From contig JACOUA010000341.1 in the NCBI GenBank assembly GCA_016178075.1, forward strand, positions 1 to 36,168: a stretch of DNA of 36,168 bases, in the 5' to 3' direction. The DNA comes from Acidobacteriota bacterium. GTDB lineage: Bacteria > Acidobacteriota > Vicinamibacteria > Vicinamibacterales > JACQTH01. Below the pieces are notes generated by a model. It had not been told where the DNA came from, did no database searches, and was given only the letters and a program-made list of their open reading frames with translations. This document shows positions 32,284 to 36,168 of this stretch, piece after piece (position 1 is the stretch's first letter; every line of letters begins with the position of its first letter). The position numbers and the translations under genes are program-made.

Positions 32284-33558
32284 ATGGCCATCCTCAGGAT
32301 CGAAGGCGGCCGGCGACTGGGAGGGACGGTCGAAGTCGACGGCAACAAAAACTCGGCGTTGCCGCTCCTCGCGGCGTGCCTGCTCACCGACGAGGCATGC
32401 GTTCTGCACAATATGCCCCGCATTGGGGACGTGGAGGTGATGGCGCGCCTCCTCGAAGATCTCGGCGCCACGGTCGACGGCGTAGGAACCCGCACCGTCA
32501 CCGTCCGGTCCACCACGCTCGGCAAAGATGAGCCCGACCGCGCCCTGGTCGGACGCCTGCGCGGGTCGGTGCTCTTGATGGGACCGCTGCTTGCGCGCCG
32601 CGGTCGTGCCGCGCTCGCGCCGCCGGGCGGCGACTTTCCGGCGCGCCGCACGATCAGCACGCATCTCGAGGCGCTGCGCGCGCTCGGCGCGCACGAAACG
32701 AAGGCCGCCGGCCACGCCCTCGAAGCGCCGGACGGCTTGAAGCCGGCGTCGATCTTCCTTGAAGAGGCGTCCGTGACTGGAACCGAAACAGCGCTGTTGG
32801 CGGCGGCCGGGACGCCGGGGCTGACGAAGCTGCGCCACGCGGCAACCGAGCCGCACGTCGCCGATCTGTGCCAGTTCCTTGGGAACATGGGCGCGGAAAT
32901 CACCGGCACCGGCAGCCCCACGATCACGATCGAGGGACGGTCGCGTCTTCGGGGCGCGGAGTACACACTGCCGGGCGATTACATCGAAGCGGGGAGTTGG
33001 GGCGTCGTGGCGGCGGTGACCGGCGGGGAGGTCGAGGTGCGGGGCACGCGCGCGGAGGACATGGAGGTGATCGCCGCGACGTTGAGGCGGATGCAGGTCC
33101 GCTGTTCGTTCGACGCGAACCGGTTCCTTGTCGAGCCGTCCACGCCCGTCGCGGCGCGGCGTATCACGACCGGGCTCTGGCCTGCTTTTCCAAGCGACCT
33201 CGTGAGCCTGGTGACCGTCTTGGCGACCCAGGCGAGCGGCCAAACGCTGCTGCACGACTGGATGTACGAGCTGCGCCTCTTCGCGCTCGAACAGCTCAGC
33301 GCGATGAGAGCCGATCTCTTTCTCTGCGATCCCCACCGGATCATCGTCACCGGTCCGACCAAGCTCCGGGGGCGTCTGCTGGACAGCCGGGATCTGCGGT
33401 CGGGGATGGCGCTCATCGCCGCCGCGCTGGCCGCCGACGGGGAGAGCCGTATCGCGCCGGTCGAGACCGTCGAGCGCGGGTACGCGCGTCTCGTCGAGAA
33501 CCTGAAAAGGTTGGGCGCCCTCGTCGAGCGCGTGGACGACCGACGCCGTCTGAAGTAG
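32284..33558 (+). CDS. murA: UDP-GlcNAc 1-carboxyvinyltransferase MurA (Asp variant)
   Basis: MurA transfers enolpyruvate from PEP to UDP-GlcNAc, the first committed step of peptidoglycan synthesis. The 424-residue protein has VEVDGNKNSALPLLAA at the N-terminus, GPLLARRGRAALAPPGGD, VTGTETALLAAA and the conserved DYIEAGSW. The catalytic Cys (Cys115 of E. coli, in PGGC) is Asp117 here (PGGDFPARR). Such Cys-to-Asp enzymes are known to be active but insensitive to fosfomycin. The loop is also about one residue shorter than in the E. coli protein. The ATG lies 6 nt after the palindromic element and has no ribosome-binding site. Confidence 0.92.
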   Translation: MAILRIEGGRRLGGTVEVDGNKNSALPLLAACLLTDEACVLHNMPRIGDVEVMARLLEDLGATVDGVGTRTVTVRSTTLGKDEPDRALVGRLRGSVLLMGPLLARRGRAALAPPGGDFPARRTISTHLEALRALGAHETKAAGHALEAPDGLKPASIFLEEASVTGTETALLAAAGTPGLTKLRHAATEPHVADLCQFLGNMGAEITGTGSPTITIEGRSRLRGAEYTLPGDYIEAGSWGVVAAVTGGEVEVRGTRAEDMEVIAATLRRMQVRCSFDANRFLVEPSTPVAARRITTGLWPAFPSDLVSLVTVLATQASGQTLLHDWMYELRLFALEQLSAMRADLFLCDPHRIIVTGPTKLRGRLLDSRDLRSGMALIAAALAADGESRIAPVETVERGYARLVENLKRLGALVERVDDRRRLK

Positions 33559-34131
33559 TCTCGCGAGCCGGACATGTCGCGGGACGATCTGTTGGGTCGG
33601 ATGAATGGCCGATGGCGCGATATCCTGGCGGCACTTGGGTTGCAGTACCGGTCCAGAACCGGCCGGGTGCCGGAGAACCGGAGCGACCGGTTATGCCATC
33701 ATCACGGGCCAATTATTCAATCGGGGTTCTTCCCCGCTGCTCGCCGTGGCGCTTGTGGGTCGCGAGCGCGACGACCGCCACGGGTGCAGACGACACGGGG
33801 CCGTCCGGCTACTTAAATTTCTCGCAACATGCTGAAAGGGTATAGGTTTAGGGTCAGAACTCCGATAATGGAACGTAGCAGCGCTCCGCGAAGTCGACGA
33901 AATGTAGGGAGTTGACGGGCGCTTACGAGACTTCGCGCTGGGTGAAACGAGTGTATTATACTATCATATTGCACCATTAAGTCGGTTCAATGATTGAGGT
34001 TCTCCCTGCAACTACACAAGGGGAGATCTAACGGCAGCATCGGTTGCGGTGCGGCCCGCCGGCGCAGAGGCGTTTGAGGTGTCTCACACGGGCGACTGGT
34101 TGGTGGACCCATCACCAATGAGCTTCTTCAG
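33559..34131. other. 573-bp gap, regulatory region upstream of the exopolysaccharide gene
   Basis: No convincing gene is seen. The first half holds a sigma-54-like site (33629-33644) and GC-rich CCGG repeats, including AGAACCGG twice (33655-33662 and 33674-33681). The part from about 33835 to 34010 is markedly AT-richer, with GTATTATACTATCATATT at 33953-33970. That is the kind of composition seen at regulated promoters. Short ORFs exist (for example 33574-33816) but are not protein-like over their length. Confidence 0.6.
33629..33644 (+). promoter_or_regulatory. Sigma-54-like -24/-12 promoter
   Basis: CGGCAC (33629-33634), five bases, then TTGCA (33640-33644) match TGGCAC-N5-TTGCW except for the first base. 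The spacing between GG and GC is right. It points toward the exopolysaccharide gene at 34132, with a leader of roughly 480 nt. An NtrC-type activator is encoded at 4791-6182. No upstream activator sites were identified. Confidence 0.4.
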
Positions 34132-36168
34132 ATGAGCCTTGGGGTTCCGCGGCAGTCCGATCGGGAACAGCCCGACAGCCGGATGGCCAACACCGCGTTG
34201 CCCGCCGGCTCCGGGACCGCGGCTTCGTCCTTTGCCTCATCGAACGGGTCCGCAGGCCACGGTTCCGGCTATGGGTACGGTTACGGGTACGGCACCTCCA
34301 CGGTCGGCGATTCCGAGATTAGTCTCGTCCACTACCTCCAGATCCTCTACCGGCGTCGTTACGTCGTGCTGAGCGTCTTCCTGGCCGTATTGCTGAGCGT
34401 CGCCCTCTACACGTTCACCAGCGTTCGACTCTACGAAAGCACCGTTAGGATTCTCATCGAGCGGGAAACCCCCAAGGTCGTCTCCTTTCAGGAAGTGCTG
34501 GAGCAGAGCACTCTGACGGACGACTACTACGAGACGCAGTACAAGATCCTACAGGGTCGCGGTCTCGCCCGGCGCGCGCTCACGTCACTCCACCTCTGGT
34601 CGCATCCGCAATTCAATCCCCCGCCGGCCAAGGGTTTCAGCATCCGCAGGATCATGGGAGCGCCGGTCGCTCTGATCAAAGCGCCCGTGGAGATGGTGGA
34701 GGGATGGTTCCAGCCCGCACGACCAGTTGAAGCGCCGGGAGCCGAAGAGACAAAAGCCGAGTCCGGCGTGGTCGACCAGTTCCTGGGCAACTTGGGCGTG
34801 TCGGCTGTCCGCTACAGCCGGTTGGTCGACATCACGTTCCGTTCGCCCGATCCGGCGCTGACGGCGAAAGTCGCAAACGCGGTCGCGGACGAGTACGTGA
34901 AGCAGAACCTCGAGTTCAAGTTCGCCACGACGAAAGAGGCGTCCGACTTTCTGAACCAGCAGCTGGCCGAGCAGCGCAAACAGCTCGAGCAGAGCGAGCA
35001 GGCGCTGCAGGGCTACCGCGAGCGCACCGATTCGGTCTCCCTCGAGGAGCGCCAGAACATCGTCGTGCAGAAGCTTGCGGATCTCAACGCGGCGGTGACG
35101 AAAGCCAAGACCGACCGGATCCAGAAGGAGGCCGCCCACAACCAGGTCAAGGCGGTGCAGGCGAACCCGAACCCGAACGACAGCATGCCCGCCATTCTGT
35201 CGAATGCTTTTCTCCAGGATCAGAAGACCGAGCTCGCCAAGTTGCAGCGCCAGCAGGCGCAGCTCGCCGAGAAGCTGGGCCCGCGCCATCCTGACATGGT
35301 CAACATCGGCCTCGCCATTCACACGGCCGAGGCCAAGATCCAGAGCGAGATCGCCCGCCTCGTCCAGGGGATGCGGAACGACTACGAGGCCGCGCTCTCG
35401 GAGGAGCGAGGCCTGATCGCCGCACTCGATCATCAGAAAACCGACGCCCAGGCGCTCAACCGGCGGGGCATCGAGTACGGAGTGCTGCAGCGCGACGCGA
35501 CAGCCAACAAACTGATGTTCGAGAGCCTCATGCAGCGCACGAAGGAGACCGGCATTTCAGGCGAGCTGAAGACCGGCAACATTCGCGTCGTGGACAAGGC
35601 GGAAGTTCCGGGCGGGCCTGTGTCGCCGAATGTATTCAACAACCTCTTGATCGGCCTGTTCGGCGGCTTGGTGCTGGCCATCGGGCTCGCGTTCGGTTTC
35701 GAGTACGTGGATGACCGCCTCAAGAATCCTGACGAGTTGAAGCAGCAACTGGGGCTGCCGTTCCTCGGGATGGTTCCGGCGCTGTTCGACAAGGCCATCA
35801 CGTCGCCGCTCATCGATGGCGGTGTGCCGCGCGCGTTCTCGGAGAACTTCCGATCGATTCGGACGAACGTCCTGTTGTCGTCCGCCCAGGAGGGCGGACG
35901 GGTGCTCGTGATCACCAGCACGGGTCCCGGTGAGGGGAAGACCGTCGCCTCAACGAATCTGTCGGTGGCGCTGGCGCAGGCGGGGCAGCGGGTGCTGCTC
36001 CTCGATGGCGACATGCGCAAACCGTGCGTGCATGAGGTGTTCACCTTCAAGGTGGAGCCGGGTCTCTCAAACCTGCTTGTAGGCAAGGCAACGGCCTCCG
36101 AAGTCATCTCTGAGTGCCACACGGCCGGCTTGTGGGTGATGCCGGCCGGCTCGCGCCCGCCCAATCCC
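34132..36168 (+). CDS. Wzc-type polysaccharide co-polymerase / tyrosine autokinase, 3' end outside the window
   Basis: The 679 codons visible read through to the window edge without a stop. It is a chain-length regulator and BY-kinase for exopolysaccharide export. The N-terminal 60 residues are Ser/Gly-rich with a GYGYGYGYG tract. Then comes the Wzz domain with one membrane helix (about 80-98, VVLSVFLAVLLSVALYTF), a periplasmic coiled coil (about 270-400, e.g. LNQQLAEQRKQLEQSEQAL), GGPVSPN and a second membrane helix (about 500-520). The cytoplasmic kinase has Walker A STGPGEGKT and LLLDGDMRKP. The C-terminal Tyr cluster is not in the window. ATG 34132 is the start; a five-codon ATG ORF (34118-34135) precedes and overlaps it. 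Confidence 0.9.
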   Translation, partial: MSLGVPRQSDREQPDSRMANTALPAGSGTAASSFASSNGSAGHGSGYGYGYGYGTSTVGDSEISLVHYLQILYRRRYVVLSVFLAVLLSVALYTFTSVRLYESTVRILIERETPKVVSFQEVLEQSTLTDDYYETQYKILQGRGLARRALTSLHLWSHPQFNPPPAKGFSIRRIMGAPVALIKAPVEMVEGWFQPARPVEAPGAEETKAESGVVDQFLGNLGVSAVRYSRLVDITFRSPDPALTAKVANAVADEYVKQNLEFKFATTKEASDFLNQQLAEQRKQLEQSEQALQGYRERTDSVSLEERQNIVVQKLADLNAAVTKAKTDRIQKEAAHNQVKAVQANPNPNDSMPAILSNAFLQDQKTELAKLQRQQAQLAEKLGPRHPDMVNIGLAIHTAEAKIQSEIARLVQGMRNDYEAALSEERGLIAALDHQKTDAQALNRRGIEYGVLQRDATANKLMFESLMQRTKETGISGELKTGNIRVVDKAEVPGGPVSPNVFNNLLIGLFGGLVLAIGLAFGFEYVDDRLKNPDELKQQLGLPFLGMVPALFDKAITSPLIDGGVPRAFSENFRSIRTNVLLSSAQEGGRVLVITSTGPGEGKTVASTNLSVALAQAGQRVLLLDGDMRKPCVHEVFTFKVEPGLSNLLVGKATASEVISECHTAGLWVMPAGSRPPNP

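Noticed and set aside
33574-33816. Short ORF whose N-terminus (NGRWRDILAALGL) recalls primase zinc-ribbon domains
   Set aside because: The expected Cys motifs do not follow and the rest is low-complexity Arg/Pro. At best it is a decayed fragment, and one short match is not enough to call a pseudogene.
33945-33975. Sigma-70 promoter in the AT-rich block (TATACT at 33957-33962)
   Set aside because: The nearest TTGACG (33912-33917) is 39 nt upstream, far outside usable spacing, and nothing like a -35 lies at the right distance.

Overview
This is a GC-rich bacterial chromosome segment, densely packed and almost entirely housekeeping. Thirty-four of the 37 genes I call read on the plus strand, many with 4-20 nt stop/start overlaps. 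Gene content suggests Acidobacteriota, perhaps the Vicinamibacteria: NtrYX with a DUF4390 gene, the pgpA-cinA-thpR-plsY-gpsA-ftsY run, Mpl beside MurB/MurA, and several small conserved proteins. The lineage is inferred from gene content and codon bias. No rRNA, tRNA, CRISPR, integrase or transposase gene is visible.

Layout. (1) 0-6.2 kb: a UPF0104 membrane protein, nrdR, a DUF4390 secreted protein and an NtrY/NtrX-type sigma-54 two-component pair. (2) 6.2-16 kb: two small envelope proteins, then phospholipid genes (pgpA, plsY, gpsA), cinA, thpR, the SRP receptor ftsY and riboflavin genes ribD-ribE-ribBA. (3) 16-20.6 kb: ffh-rpsP-khpA-rimM-trmD-rplS behind a good sigma-70 promoter, then rnhB. 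(4) 20.6-24.4 kb: a TPR protein, a small membrane protein, a ThiE-like protein, a RodZ-like protein and a HEAT-like protein. (5) 24.4-27.5 kb, minus strand: a small protein, DNA polymerase X and a GHMP-family kinase. (6) 27.5-33.6 kb: nagZ, an LD-carboxypeptidase, mpl, murB and murA, a peptidoglycan recycling and precursor cluster. (7) 33.6-36.2 kb: a 573-bp regulatory-looking gap and the start of a Wzc-type exopolysaccharide co-polymerase/tyrosine kinase, cut by the window edge.

The genes work together as cell-envelope and translation machinery. Phospholipid synthesis sits with protein targeting (FtsY, Ffh). Ribosome and tRNA maturation follow. The cell-wall block recovers muropeptides (NagZ, LdcA, Mpl) and feeds the UDP-MurNAc steps (MurA, MurB). 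A sugar-type GHMP kinase is divergent from nagZ, and the two share one symmetrical -10 box.

The most unusual feature is in the spacers. Where genes do not overlap, the gap is often filled by a quasi-palindrome. Six are built of degenerate 7-nt units, with different consensus words at different loci. Others are nested GC hairpins or a 165-bp MITE-like palindrome. Many end 0-7 nt before the next start codon, where a Shine-Dalgarno site would be. Also notable: MurA has Asp in place of the catalytic Cys, MurB has Cys in place of the catalytic Ser, rimM appears to start at CTG, and ribBA has a structured leader that does not look like an FMN riboswitch.
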